Part shown: one piece after another, positions 1 to 7,612 of the stretch
How positions within the stretch are numbered: position 1 is the stretch's first letter
Layout of the letters: each line of letters starts with the position of its first letter
DNA from: a virus
DNA length: 32,117 bases
Reading direction: 5' to 3' (one strand)
IMG/VR virus record: IMGVR_UViG_3300042509_000239
Location: 1 to 32,117 of that record
Notes under the pieces: model-generated
What the model was told of the DNA's origin: nothing
What the model saw: only the letters and a program-made list of their open reading frames with translations
Database searches by the model: none
Program-made: the position numbers and the translations under genes

Positions 1-2
1 GC

Positions 3-17
3 TGGATGGGCTCCTAA
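3..17 (+). CDS. C-terminal end of an upstream gene (partial)
   Basis: One reading frame ends in TAA at 15-17, directly before the ATG at 18. This would be the last four codons (Trp-Met-Gly-Ser) of a plus-strand gene that begins outside the window. In P22-like phages the large terminase commonly lies just upstream of the portal region, so it is a candidate. The visible codons are too few to prove that any gene ends here. Confidence 0.25.
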   Translation, partial: WMGS

Positions 18-275
18 ATGGCAAAAAAGAGTGTATCTCTATCTGTCGGTCGAGGCGAGAAGTTACCCGCAAAGCAGGGGGCTGGGCTGACTGCCAAAGG
101 GCGTGAGAAGTATAATCGCGAGACTGGATCAAATTTAAAAGCACCAGCACCGAATCCAAAGACCAAGGCTGATGCGGGGCGCAAGGCGTCCTTTTGTGCC
201 AGGATGGGCGCGGTTGCTGCCAACGCTAAGGACGGCGAACGTGCTAAGGCTTCTCTTAAACGATGGAAGTGTTAA
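18..275 (+). CDS. small basic phage protein, DUF6321-like
   Basis: This is an 85-residue, Lys/Arg/Ala-rich protein. The central GLTAKGREKYNRETGSNLKAP-type segment (about residues 23-43), followed by KASFCARM and a KASLKRWKC C-terminus, matches from memory a family of small phage proteins that I believe is DUF6321. The function is unknown. The basic charge suggests nucleic-acid or head association, but that is inference. It starts immediately after an upstream stop at 15-17. It belongs to a run of conserved tiny genes together with 772-921 and 923-1057, and the HNH gene at 278 separates it from them. Confidence 0.75.
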   Translation: MAKKSVSLSVGRGEKLPAKQGAGLTAKGREKYNRETGSNLKAPAPNPKTKADAGRKASFCARMGAVAANAKDGERAKASLKRWKC

Positions 276-277
276 TC

Positions 278-775
278 ATGAAAACTTGTTTCTGTTGCAA
301 AACAGAAAAACCATATATTTTGTTTTTTAAGCACAATCAAACAAATGATGGTTATCATAGTTGGTGCAAAGAATGTTGCACTAAAGGTAACATTCGTTCC
401 CGCACAAAACAAAACTCTACAATTGAAGGTCGTGCAAAAGTCTTTTTGCAAAACGCAAAAAAAAGCGCAGTTAAACGCCAGCAAGTGTTTGCGCTTACGG
501 TAAAAGACATTGTAAATTGTTGGACAGATCAAAAAAGCATTTGCGCATATAGTGGGCGTGAAATGACATTAGTTGCAGGAAAACTCAATACAGTATCTAT
601 TGAGCGTATTAATAGCTTTGAAGGCTATACTGTTGAAAATACAATTCTTGTTTGTCAAGCAATTAATCGAATGAAATCTGATTTTGATTTTGAAGATTTT
701 TACGATTTGTGCCGAGATGTTGCTAATTTTCTTGGTGATGACCAACTTAAACTTGCTGTTGGAGATTACAAATGA
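278..775 (+). CDS. HNH-type homing endonuclease with N-terminal zinc ribbon
   Basis: This 165-residue protein opens with a Cys4 zinc ribbon (C4-x2-C7 and C30-x2-C33). Its second half has a treble-clef nuclease-like region: a CAYSG turn, SIERINSFEGYT, then VCQAINRMKS. Free-standing phage HNH homing endonucleases of the type 'S-I-D-R-I-D ... G-Y-T ... N ... N-x-M-K' look like this. They nick or cut DNA at intron-less target sites and spread the gene. The ATG at 278 is preferred over 263 because GGAAG lies 7 bases upstream and it does not overlap the previous gene. Its stop overlaps the next start by ATGA. Its codons are conspicuously AT-rich compared with flanking genes, which suggests recent insertion. 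Confidence 0.8.
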   Translation: MKTCFCCKTEKPYILFFKHNQTNDGYHSWCKECCTKGNIRSRTKQNSTIEGRAKVFLQNAKKSAVKRQQVFALTVKDIVNCWTDQKSICAYSGREMTLVAGKLNTVSIERINSFEGYTVENTILVCQAINRMKSDFDFEDFYDLCRDVANFLGDDQLKLAVGDYK

Positions 776-921
776 GTAAGCCTGGTTTATACGCTGCAAT
801 TCATGCTAAACGTGAGCGCATTAAAGAAGGCTCTGGCGAGCGCATGAATAAAGTAGGGAGCAAGAACGCCCCCACTGCTAAAGATTTTAAACAATCTGCT
901 AAGACGGCTAAGAAGAAGTAA
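772..921 (+). CDS. tiny conserved phage protein
   Basis: This is a 49-residue basic protein reading [20 protein letters not shown] at its start, followed by a [13 protein letters not shown] segment and a poly-Lys end. Proteins of this style (GLYANIHAKR...GSGE...) recur in tailed-phage genomes beside portal and terminase genes. The function is unknown. The start codon overlaps the HNH stop as ATGA, so translation is probably coupled. I derived the frame by hand from the bases. High Lys/Arg content hints at DNA or RNA contact, but this is not established. Confidence 0.7.
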   Translation: MSKPGLYAAIHAKRERIKEGSGERMNKVGSKNAPTAKDFKQSAKTAKKK

Positions 922-922
922 T

Positions 923-1057
923 ATGCCTTTAGTTAAATCACCCACTAAAGAAGCCTTCCGTAAGAATGTGAAGGCTGAAGTCAAAGCCGGAAAGCCTATT
1001 CGTCAAGCCGTTGCAATCGCTTACTCTGTGAAAAGAAATGCTAAAACCAATAAATGA
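923..1057 (+). CDS. tiny conserved phage protein
   Basis: This is a 44-residue basic protein (start [19 protein letters not shown], end RNAKTNK). The pattern 'S-x-x-A-F-x-x-N-V-x-x-E-x-x-A-G-K-P-x-x-Q-A-V-A-I-A-Y' is frequent in small proteins of phage packaging regions; I know no function for it. It starts one base after the preceding stop and its last 20 bases overlap the start of the GroES-like gene in another frame. That is typical of tightly packed, translationally coupled phage genes. Confidence 0.7.
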   Translation: MPLVKSPTKEAFRKNVKAEVKAGKPIRQAVAIAYSVKRNAKTNK

Positions 1058-1283
1058 CAATATCGTAGTCAAACCAGACCCCTTCGTTCAGTCTGGGCTA
1101 ATTATCATGCCTGAAGAGGATATGCGCACAGGTGTTGTGGTCGCTGTTGGTCCTGGCAAGAAGGGATCAAACCGCCCACTAATGGTATCGGTCGGGGATC
1201 ACATCATGTATAGTGGCACTATTGACCAAGAATTTGATGGTTTTTTGGTAATGAAGGACAAGGATGTCATTGGGACTGTATGA
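1038..1283 (+). CDS. groES: phage GroES-like co-chaperonin
   Basis: This 81-residue protein has the GroES opening ([12 protein letters not shown]), a mobile loop with the hydrophobic tripeptide at residues 20-23 (GLII, equivalent to GGIVL of bacterial GroES), and the core strands [12 protein letters not shown] and [10 protein letters not shown]. Bacterial GroES is about 97 residues, so the loop and roof are shortened. Phage co-chaperonins of this kind (the T4 gp31 principle) cap host GroEL to fold phage proteins, often the coat protein. P22-type coat is a known GroEL substrate, so that role is plausible here. No GroEL partner is in the window, so it must use the host's. It overlaps the genes on both sides. 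Confidence 0.85.
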   Translation: MLKPINDNIVVKPDPFVQSGLIIMPEEDMRTGVVVAVGPGKKGSNRPLMVSVGDHIMYSGTIDQEFDGFLVMKDKDVIGTV

Positions 1284-1792
1284 TACTTACCAGACAACAA
1301 GCAATAGCGCAAAACGCAGCCCGATATTTTACGGGCAATGCTTGTATTAATGGTCATGTAACAGAACGGTACACAGCTAACAAAACTTGTTGTGAGTGCG
1401 CAAACGCAACTGCCAACAAAACAAAAGCAAAAGACCGACAAAAATATGTTGCGTCTTCTACTAATTGGCAACGTCTTAATCCAGATAAAGTCCACGCAAG
1501 TGTGCTTAAAGCCAATCGTAAAAATCCTGCTCGTCGCAATTTATGGACTGCAAATTACAAGCAAGCTAAAATAAAGCGTATGCCTGCTTGGTTAAATAGC
1601 GGTCAAATATTTGAGATGGAAAGCGTATACACATATTGTTCTGCGCTGAGAGGCTGCGGTCTTGACTATCATGTTGACCATATTGTGCCTTTACGAGGTA
1701 AAATTGTTTCAGGCCTTCATGTGCCGTGGAATTTACAGGTTATTCCAGGATCGGATAACGTAAAAAAAGGGAACCGGTTCGATGGCTATTAA
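1280..1792 (+). CDS. HNH endonuclease
   Basis: This 170-residue protein has the classical HNH ββα core near the C-terminus: DYHVDHIVPLRG (D133-H134), a second His at 147 in SGLHVPWNLQVI with N151, then SDNVKKGN (N160, N165). The N-terminal third has CxNGH and CCEC elements that may bind zinc. It is probably a homing endonuclease or a packaging-associated nicking enzyme. It sits directly before the portal, where some phages carry an HNH protein that assists terminase, so both roles remain open. The start ATG overlaps the co-chaperonin stop (ATGA), and its end overlaps the portal start by 11 bases. Confidence 0.85.
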   Translation: MILTRQQAIAQNAARYFTGNACINGHVTERYTANKTCCECANATANKTKAKDRQKYVASSTNWQRLNPDKVHASVLKANRKNPARRNLWTANYKQAKIKRMPAWLNSGQIFEMESVYTYCSALRGCGLDYHVDHIVPLRGKIVSGLHVPWNLQVIPGSDNVKKGNRFDGY

Positions 1793-3944
1793 AGATAAAG
1801 ACATTATTTCTGTTGCTAAAGCCAGATTTACTATGGCTGTTTCAGCTTACTCAGAAAGTCGTGAGGACGAGCTAGATGACCTGCGTTTTTATGCTGGAAG
1901 TCCTGATAACGCGTGGCAATGGCCAGCCGACGTGCTTCAAACCAGAGGCTCCGTCCAAGGTCAGACCATCAACGCCCGCCCCTGCCTCACCATCAACAAA
2001 CTCCCCCAGCACGTCAGACAAGTTACCAACGATCAACGCCAAAATCGACCAAGTGGGAAGGTAATTCCCGTAGACGACAAGGCTGACGTTGAAGTGGCTG
2101 AGATCTTTGACGGGCTGGTTCGCCACATTGAGTACATCTCTGATGCGGATGTGGCGTATGACACGGCGTGTGAGAATCAGGTGTCGTATGGCGAGGGCTA
2201 TATCCGTCTGCTGACTGAGTACTGCGACGACAATACCTTTAACCAAGACATTAAGATTGGTCGCATTCGTAATTCGTTCTCAGTCTACATGGATCCCACC
2301 ATCCAAGACCCGTGTGGGTCGGATGCGCAGTGGTGTTTCATTACTGAAGACCTGACCAAAGAAGAGTACGAGCGTCAGTTCCCTGATGCGCAGCCTATAT
2401 CGTCAATGATGCAGCAAGGTGTTGGGGACGCTTCTATCTCGCAGTGGGTGAGCGAGAATACAGTCAGGATTGCTGAGTATTTCTATATTGAGCATGAGAA
2501 GGCGACACTGAACCTGTACTACGGTAATGTGAGCGCCATGAAAGGCTCGGTTGAAGATCAAGACATGGTCATGCGTGGCATGAAGCCAATTCGCACCAGA
2601 ACTGTTGACATTAAAAAGGTCAAATGGTGCAAGATTAATGGTTTTGAGGTGCTTGAGTCCCAAGATTGGGCGGGTGCATCTATCCCTGTGGTCAGAGTGG
2701 TTGGTAACGAATTTGAAGTTGATGGTCGTATTTATGTCTCTGGTATTGTGCGTAACGCTAAAGATGCGCAGCGCATGTATAACTACTGGACTAGCCAAGA
2801 GGCTGAGATGTTAGCCTTGGCGCCCAAAGCCCCGTTTATTGGCTATGGTGGTCAGTTTGAAGGCTACGAGATGCAATGGAAGACGGCGAATACGACCAAC
2901 TGGCCGTATCTGGAAGTCAACCCCGATGTGACTGACGGTATGGGCGGTGTACTGCCCCTGCCACAACGTGCGCCCCCGCCACTGCCCCAAACAGGTTTGA
3001 TTCAAGCTAAGATGGGTGCTAGTGACGATATTAAAGGCACGACTGGTCAATATGACTCAAGTCTTGGGCAAACCTCTAACGAGCGTTCTGGTAAAGCTAT
3101 CTTAGCCCGTGAGCGTCAGGCGGATGTCGGCACATACCACTATGTGGATAACTTAGCCCGTGCTGTGCGCTACATTACCCGTCAGATCGTGGACTTGGTG
3201 CCTAAGATTTATGATACCGAGCGTATTGCTCGTATTATTGGCATTGATGGCGAGACAGACATTGTTAAGGTCAACCCTAACCAGCCAATGCCGGTCAATA
3301 AGATTGTGGATCAGCAAGGCATTGTGCTTGAGAAGATTTATAACTTGGGTGTGGGTAAGTACGATGTGTGCGTGACTACCGGTCCAAGCTACATGACTAA
3401 GCGTCAGGAAGCTCTGGAAGCGATGGCGCAGCTCTTGCAAGGCAACCCACAGTTGTGGGCGGTTGCAGGCGACTTGTTCATTAAGAACATGGATTGGCCT
3501 GGTGCGCAGGAGATGTCCAAGCGCTTTGCCAAGACCATTGATCCTAAGTTGATGGAAGGTGGGGATGACTCGCCTGAGATGCAGGCGGCTAAGATGCAAA
3601 TGGATGCGATGAACCAAGAGATGCAGCAGATGATGAGTATGCTTCAGAATGTGTCTAAGTCTGTCGAGGTTCAAGAGCAGCAACGTGCGGATTATGAGGC
3701 TCAGATCAAGGCGTTTGATGCCGAGACTAAGCGTATCTCTGCCGTGCAAGCTGGCATGACCTTTGAGCAGATTCAGGACATTGTGAGCGGCACTATTGCT
3801 GCTGCCTTGGATACTGGGGACTTGATTGGTGGCGCTCCACAGCGTCAGCCGTTTGAGATGCCACAAGAACAGATGCCCCCTCCTGACCAAATGATGTCGC
3901 CCCCTGACCAAATGCAGCAAATGCCAATGGAGCAACAACCGTGA
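1782..3944 (+). CDS. P22-like portal protein
   Basis: At 720 residues it matches the P22 portal (about 725). The N-terminal region (residues 1-230) has the family pattern: FYAGSPDNAWQW, RPCLTINKLPQHVRQVTNDQR, the VAYDTACENQVSYGEGYIRL region and FSVYMDPT. The middle contains SGKAILARERQADVGTYHY, which is usual for this family. The C-terminus is rich in Met, Gln and Pro with helical QMQQMMSMLQ stretches, corresponding to the barrel/tail region. Twelve copies form the ring at the packaging vertex through which DNA enters and leaves, and on which the gp4-like adaptor docks. The start codon overlaps the HNH gene and the end overlaps the next gene. Confidence 0.95.
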   Translation: MAIKDKDIISVAKARFTMAVSAYSESREDELDDLRFYAGSPDNAWQWPADVLQTRGSVQGQTINARPCLTINKLPQHVRQVTNDQRQNRPSGKVIPVDDKADVEVAEIFDGLVRHIEYISDADVAYDTACENQVSYGEGYIRLLTEYCDDNTFNQDIKIGRIRNSFSVYMDPTIQDPCGSDAQWCFITEDLTKEEYERQFPDAQPISSMMQQGVGDASISQWVSENTVRIAEYFYIEHEKATLNLYYGNVSAMKGSVEDQDMVMRGMKPIRTRTVDIKKVKWCKINGFEVLESQDWAGASIPVVRVVGNEFEVDGRIYVSGIVRNAKDAQRMYNYWTSQEAEMLALAPKAPFIGYGGQFEGYEMQWKTANTTNWPYLEVNPDVTDGMGGVLPLPQRAPPPLPQTGLIQAKMGASDDIKGTTGQYDSSLGQTSNERSGKAILARERQADVGTYHYVDNLARAVRYITRQIVDLVPKIYDTERIARIIGIDGETDIVKVNPNQPMPVNKIVDQQGIVLEKIYNLGVGKYDVCVTTGPSYMTKRQEALEAMAQLLQGNPQLWAVAGDLFIKNMDWPGAQEMSKRFAKTIDPKLMEGGDDSPEMQAAKMQMDAMNQEMQQMMSMLQNVSKSVEVQEQQRADYEAQIKAFDAETKRISAVQAGMTFEQIQDIVSGTIAAALDTGDLIGGAPQRQPFEMPQEQMPPPDQMMSPPDQMQQMPMEQQP

Positions 3945-4303
3945 AAGCCTGTGATTTTGTAGGTATGCTGTTTCTAGCACGGGATGTGACCCATTCTGTG
4001 CATTTGAACACCCGCAGTTATTCTAAGCACAAAGCCTTGCAAAAGTTCTATGAGAATATCATTGAACGTGCAGACGCATTTGCTGAAGCCTATCAGGGCA
4101 GAAGTGGCTTGATGGGTCCAATCTCTCTGAGTTCTGCTAAAAAGACTACAAATGTAGTTGAGTTTTTAGAAGGTCAGTTAGAAGACATTGAAGCTAATCG
4201 TTATAAAATCTGCGACAAAGACGACTCCACAATGCAACAATTGGTGGATAATATCATTGAGTTGTATTTGACAACCCTCTACAAGTTAAAATTTTTAGCC
4301 TAG
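3941..4303 (+). CDS. small helical protein, DUF5856/ferritin-fold-like
   Basis: This 120-residue helical protein probably starts at GTG 3941, with GGAG 8 bases upstream (3929-3932) and an overlap with the portal stop. An alternative ATG at 3965 lacks a ribosome site. The pattern 'H-x-x-H-L-N-T-R-S-Y-x-x-H-x-A-L-x-x-F-Y-x-x-I' followed by ERADAFAEAYQGRSG resembles the DUF5856 phage family, whose helices look like Dps/ferritin. The second half (VEFLEGQLEDIE, TMQQLVDNIIELYLTTLYKL) fits a four-helix bundle. A role in iron binding or DNA protection is speculative because the metal ligands cannot be confirmed by eye. Confidence 0.7.
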   Translation: MKACDFVGMLFLARDVTHSVHLNTRSYSKHKALQKFYENIIERADAFAEAYQGRSGLMGPISLSSAKKTTNVVEFLEGQLEDIEANRYKICDKDDSTMQQLVDNIIELYLTTLYKLKFLA

Positions 4304-4309
4304 GAAATA

Positions 4310-4615
4310 ATGATGGAACTTTTGAAACCATTGGCAAAAGCCGACTTCCCTGGCGCAGTTGTTGCGTACACGGGATCAGCGGGTAACACTACGACATGGA
4401 ATGCCGGTCCCCAAGGCGTAATCATCTGGTCAACAACTCCCGCTTACGTCGAAGTCGGCGAAGGTGCAGTTGCCACGACCGCTAGCACACCAATCCCTGC
4501 CTTTACTCCTATTCCGTTTGCCGTGCCTAATGGCTCAGGTGGATTGTGGAGAGTGAGCGCCATTCAAATATCTGAGGCTGGCTCGGTGTATTGCAAACCG
4601 GTCAATAAAGAATGA
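4310..4615 (+). CDS. hypothetical structural-region protein
   Basis: This is a beta-rich protein of 100-101 residues with no Cys motif apart from one Cys near the end. It contains VVAYTGSAGNTTTWNAGPQGVIIW-like beta segments and ends in KPVNKE. Similar short 'Y-T-G-x-A-x-N-T-x-x-W' proteins occur as minor virion proteins in phages. Two in-frame ATGs adjoin (4310 and 4313). AGGA at 4302-4305 gives a more normal spacing to 4313, so that may be the real start. The stop overlaps the next gene by ATGA. The function is unknown. Confidence 0.65.
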   Translation: MMELLKPLAKADFPGAVVAYTGSAGNTTTWNAGPQGVIIWSTTPAYVEVGEGAVATTASTPIPAFTPIPFAVPNGSGGLWRVSAIQISEAGSVYCKPVNKE

Positions 4616-4773
4616 GTTTCGGTGTCGCACTGCGAAATGGCGTAGCGATCGGGCTTGGCAGTATTGCCACGCTCTTTTCTGGATACGGGCGTGATACTAA
4701 CTCTGGTAATCTCGAAACTGAATCAGGTGCTAACCTCGTACAAGAGGATGGCGGCTTTATATTGTTGGAGTAA
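4612..4773 (+). CDS. small tail-region protein with acidic 'LxxExG' end
   Basis: This 53-residue protein starts MSFGVALRNGVAIGLGSIAT and ends with a two-fold motif, 'N-L-E-T-E-S-G' then 'N-L-V-Q-E-D-G-G-F-I-L-L-E'. Such L-x-x-E-x-G repeats are common at the ends of phage tail-associated polypeptides. The N-terminal half is hydrophobic and Gly-rich. The frame was derived by hand. It overlaps the preceding stop (ATGA) and is followed four bases later by the next start. The function is unknown; context suggests a minor virion or appendage component. Confidence 0.6.
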   Translation: MSFGVALRNGVAIGLGSIATLFSGYGRDTNSGNLETESGANLVQEDGGFILLE

Positions 4774-4777
4774 AACT

Positions 4778-5281
4778 ATGCCCACAGTAACTTTATCTAT
4801 TTTTGCGGGTGTAGGCGCCCAATTATTTGATGACAGCGGCAACCCGCTAACAGGTGGAAAAATTTATACTTACGAAGCGGGCACTTCTACACCGCTTACT
4901 TCGTACACTTCTAGCGCTGGCAATACTGCGCATTCAAATCCCATTATTTTAAATGCCGCAGGCAGAGTGCCAACGGGTGAAATTTGGCTTGATTATGCAA
5001 AGTTATACAAATTCATTGTACGAACGTCTGCCGATGTTTTAATAGCTACTTACGATAATATTGGGGGCAGTTTTAACGCATCTCCTATTATTGCTAACTT
5101 TACAGGCACAGGATCACAAGTAAATTTTAGTTTATTGTCTGCACCCGCTAATGAAAATAGCACTCAAATTTATATTAACGGTGTGTATCAACAAAAAAAT
5201 ACTTATTCCGTTGCGGGAACTGTTGTTACATTTTCTGAAGCACCTCCGGTTACTTCAACAATTGAAGTCAACTACGTTTAA
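4778..5281 (+). CDS. tail appendage protein with P22 tailspike head-binding-like N-terminus
   Basis: This 167-residue protein begins with a beta-rich module, QLFDDSGNPLTGGKIYTYEAG, then TPLTSYTSSAGNTAHSNPI, LNAAGRVPTGEIWL and YKFIVRTS. It recalls the N-terminal virion-binding domain of P22-type tailspikes. The C-terminal 65 residues (FTGTGSQVNFSLL ... IYINGVYQQKNTYSVAG ... IEVNYV) form a separate small beta module widely reused in phage fibres. There is no receptor-binding body, so it may be an adaptor on which the next fibres dock. The ATG at 4778 is chosen over an upstream in-frame ATG (4655) because the 53-residue gene fills that space and residues before 4778 match nothing. Confidence 0.75.
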   Translation: MPTVTLSIFAGVGAQLFDDSGNPLTGGKIYTYEAGTSTPLTSYTSSAGNTAHSNPIILNAAGRVPTGEIWLDYAKLYKFIVRTSADVLIATYDNIGGSFNASPIIANFTGTGSQVNFSLLSAPANENSTQIYINGVYQQKNTYSVAGTVVTFSEAPPVTSTIEVNYV

Positions 5282-5291
5282 AGGTTAAATC

Positions 5292-5900
5292 ATGGCAGAT
5301 GCAAAAATTTCAGCACTACCCGCTTCAACTACACCGCTTGCTGGTACCGAGGTGCTGCCAATTGTTCAAAGCAGCACAACCAGACAGGTCAGCGTTGCCA
5401 ATTTGACCGCTGGTCGTGCAATTAGCGCAACTCAACTTACATTAACCACAGGCAATCTTATTGTTGCAAGTGGTCAAGGCATTGACTTCTCTGCTGACCC
5501 TGCTGCTGCGGGGATGACATCCGAGTTGTTGGATGACTATGAGGAAGGGACATTCACCGCAACGCTTGCGGGGTTTACGACAAATCCGACAACACCCGTT
5601 ACTTCGACATCAAGATATACAAAAATTGGTAGGCAAGTTTCGTGTCAAATTAATTTTGTAAGTGTCGATACAACAGGTGCTTTAGGTGCAATTCTTGTGC
5701 AAGGTTTGCCTTTTGCCGCTGGTTCAGAAACAATTGGCGCAGCAGCACAAGGTGCTATGTCAAGCACAAATATTCCTGCTGCGCTTTTAGGTGCAGGCGC
5801 AACGCAAATGGAAATTATAGCTTCTAACGCAAGAATAAACCTTCCGTTTACTGCTGGTGCGGGGCAATTTTTGCAAATCAATATTACTTACACGGTGTAA
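5292..5900 (+). CDS. tail fibre or appendage protein
   Basis: This 202-residue protein has an N-terminal anchor, ISALPASTTPLAGTEVLPIV ... TRQVSVANLT (residues 6-39), like the start of the product at 11817, which suggests the same docking site. Residues 80-202 form a beta module starting DDYEEGTFTATL, with RYTKIGRQ and GLPFAAGS, and ending YTV. The same module ends the neighbouring tailspike (5910-7346). Such modules usually trimerise or bind surface ligands at fibre tips. The start has GG-rich upstream sequence (AAAGGTTAAATC). Confidence 0.75.
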   Translation: MADAKISALPASTTPLAGTEVLPIVQSSTTRQVSVANLTAGRAISATQLTLTTGNLIVASGQGIDFSADPAAAGMTSELLDDYEEGTFTATLAGFTTNPTTPVTSTSRYTKIGRQVSCQINFVSVDTTGALGAILVQGLPFAAGSETIGAAAQGAMSSTNIPAALLGAGATQMEIIASNARINLPFTAGAGQFLQINITYTV

Positions 5901-5909
5901 GGAAAAACT

Positions 5910-7346
5910 ATGTCTTTGACCAAAGTATCTTATTCAATGATTGAGGGCGCAATTGCCAACATCATTGACTACGGCGCAGACCCAACAGGCGTTGCGGATA
6001 GCACAGCAGCTATTCAAGCTGCGATTAATGCAAGCAAATCCGTGTACATTCCGCCTGGCACATTTAAAGTCACAGCACCAATTATTCTTTCTCAAAACAA
6101 CTTTGAGATAACAGGAGTAAAAGGTAAGTCTATTTTGATGGGTGGGGGCGGCGGCGATATTTTTGGTATGTTTAAAGTTGCTGTTGTATTTACTGCTGAA
6201 TTTGGTTTGATTGAAAATCTTACTTTTGATAGTGATGACCACACTAAAGTTAGATGGGCGATTAGCACAACCGCACCTGTATATTTGTCACACGTTACCA
6301 TTTCGGAATGTAATTTTAACGCTCGATTAGCGGGTGGAATTATTGCGCTAATGATTGCGTGTCACATTTCAAGATGCGTGTTTGGCGTGTTTGAGCGAAA
6401 CCTTGGGAATAGCATGAAAGCTATTCAATCTATTGGTCAAGTTTCTCCTAGCGTTGCAACAACAAACATTAACGTCATTGAGCAATGCGAATTTGCGTAT
6501 TGTGGCTCTCCAGAAACTATAGTTGAGTTTGAAACTGGTTTTAAAGTTGTGTTTAGAGACTGTATTTTTGAACAATTAACACCTACTTTAGCGGTTGTTT
6601 TATTAACTGGTATTGCATTTCCTGTGTTTGATGGATGTTGGTTTGAAAACGCACAAGGAACAACTGATGCTGGAAAATGTGTAATCTATACTAAAAAAGA
6701 TGCAAATAATATTTCTTGCGAAGTGTTAACTGTAAATGAATGTCTTTTTCATACATATTCAACCATTCCAAGTGGTTTAATAAATTTTGGCGATAGCACA
6801 AGAAAGCACCTTGAATTTAATAAAAATTTCATGGTTGACTTGCAATCGACGGTTCTGGTCGGTGGCAATTCTTCTGCAACAATGCTTAGTACTTACGGAA
6901 ATTCCGCAACCGTAGATGTTGGCGGCGATGCTTCTGGATTTCAGTATGACTCACCCGCTGCTTTTGACTTAGGTGTCAGACTGAGTACTGGCGGCAGCAA
7001 TCTTAACGATTACGAAGAAGGAACATGGACACCAGCAGGTAACGGAGTCACTTTGACTTTAAATGGTGTTCAACGGTACACAAAAGTTGGTCGTATTGTC
7101 ACAATTCAAGGGGACATTACTTTTCCAACCACTGCTGACGTTGGGTTAGCAACTATATCTGGTTTGCCTTACGCAGCCGGAACTTCTGCTGCATATGCAA
7201 TTGGGTTTAGTAACGAAGCAGGTATTTTAAGGTGTGTAACCTCCGCAGGTTCTGCTACTGTTGGTTTTTACATTGGCGCAGCAAACGCAACAAACGCTAA
7301 TTTAAGTACGGATAGGATTATTTTTTCTGGTTCTTATACTGTTTAA
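5910..7346 (+). CDS. tailspike with pectate-lyase-like right-handed beta-helix
   Basis: This 478-residue protein starts with the hallmark entry of the pectate lyase 3/glycosyl hydrolase 28-like family, IIDYGADPTGVADSTAAIQA (residues 18-37), followed by SVYIPPGTFKV. Repeated coils with VxFRDCIFE, FDGCWFEN and LTVNECLFH patterns run to about residue 320, as in parallel beta-helices. Residues 364-478 are a C-terminal beta module shared with the previous gene. Such trimeric tailspikes bind and often cleave host surface polysaccharide. Catalytic residues cannot be assigned by eye. It is AT-richer than the coat and portal genes and Cys-rich in the helix, which suggests modular exchange. Confidence 0.85.
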   Translation: MSLTKVSYSMIEGAIANIIDYGADPTGVADSTAAIQAAINASKSVYIPPGTFKVTAPIILSQNNFEITGVKGKSILMGGGGGDIFGMFKVAVVFTAEFGLIENLTFDSDDHTKVRWAISTTAPVYLSHVTISECNFNARLAGGIIALMIACHISRCVFGVFERNLGNSMKAIQSIGQVSPSVATTNINVIEQCEFAYCGSPETIVEFETGFKVVFRDCIFEQLTPTLAVVLLTGIAFPVFDGCWFENAQGTTDAGKCVIYTKKDANNISCEVLTVNECLFHTYSTIPSGLINFGDSTRKHLEFNKNFMVDLQSTVLVGGNSSATMLSTYGNSATVDVGGDASGFQYDSPAAFDLGVRLSTGGSNLNDYEEGTWTPAGNGVTLTLNGVQRYTKVGRIVTIQGDITFPTTADVGLATISGLPYAAGTSAAYAIGFSNEAGILRCVTSAGSATVGFYIGAANATNANLSTDRIIFSGSYTV

Positions 7347-7372
7347 TTTTTGATTTTAATTGGAGTATTAAA

Positions 7373-7612
7373 ATGGCTATTACTAAAGAATTGATTGTTG
7401 ACCGCATCGAAGTCCTTGAGAACGGTTGCGTTCAAGTACGCACCAAGACCGCTATCATGGAAGATGGTAAACAGATCAGCGGATCATTCCATCGTCACGT
7501 TGTCGCTCCAGGCGATGACTACGCTGCGGAAGATGCACGAGTTAAAGCTATCTGCAAAGCAACGCATACGTCTGCCGTAGTGTCTGCGTATAAGGCTTCG
7601 CAAACTAAGTAA
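7373..7612 (+). CDS. conserved phage hypothetical protein
   Basis: This 79-residue protein (MAITKELIVDRIEVLENGCV, then QVRTKTAIMEDGKQISGSFHRHVVAPGD) has a pattern I recognise from many tailed phages, where a similar short protein lies beside tail or structural genes. Two beta strands with the sequence 'V-D-x-I-E-V-L-E-x-G-x-x-Q-V-R' are followed by an Ala/Lys-rich helix. The function is unknown. A ribosome site (TTGGAG) lies about 8 bases upstream. It closes the tail-appendage block; a candidate promoter overlaps its end. Confidence 0.75.
   Translation: MAITKELIVDRIEVLENGCVQVRTKTAIMEDGKQISGSFHRHVVAPGDDYAAEDARVKAICKATHTSAVVSAYKASQTK

Noticed and set aside
3841-3925. Direct DNA repeats in the portal C-terminus (CCTGACCAAATG twice)
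   Set aside because: They encode a Pro/Met/Gln-rich tail that is normal for such portals. Simple low-complexity duplication explains it.
3153-3980. Open frame on the minus strand (275 codons), Leu/His-rich
   Set aside because: It is antisense to the end of the portal gene; its Leu/His bias comes from reading the portal's Gln/Met codons backward.
4655-4777. N-terminal extension of the appendage gene at 4778
   Set aside because: The residues match nothing, and the same bases encode the 53-residue protein at 4612-4773 with an ATGA start.
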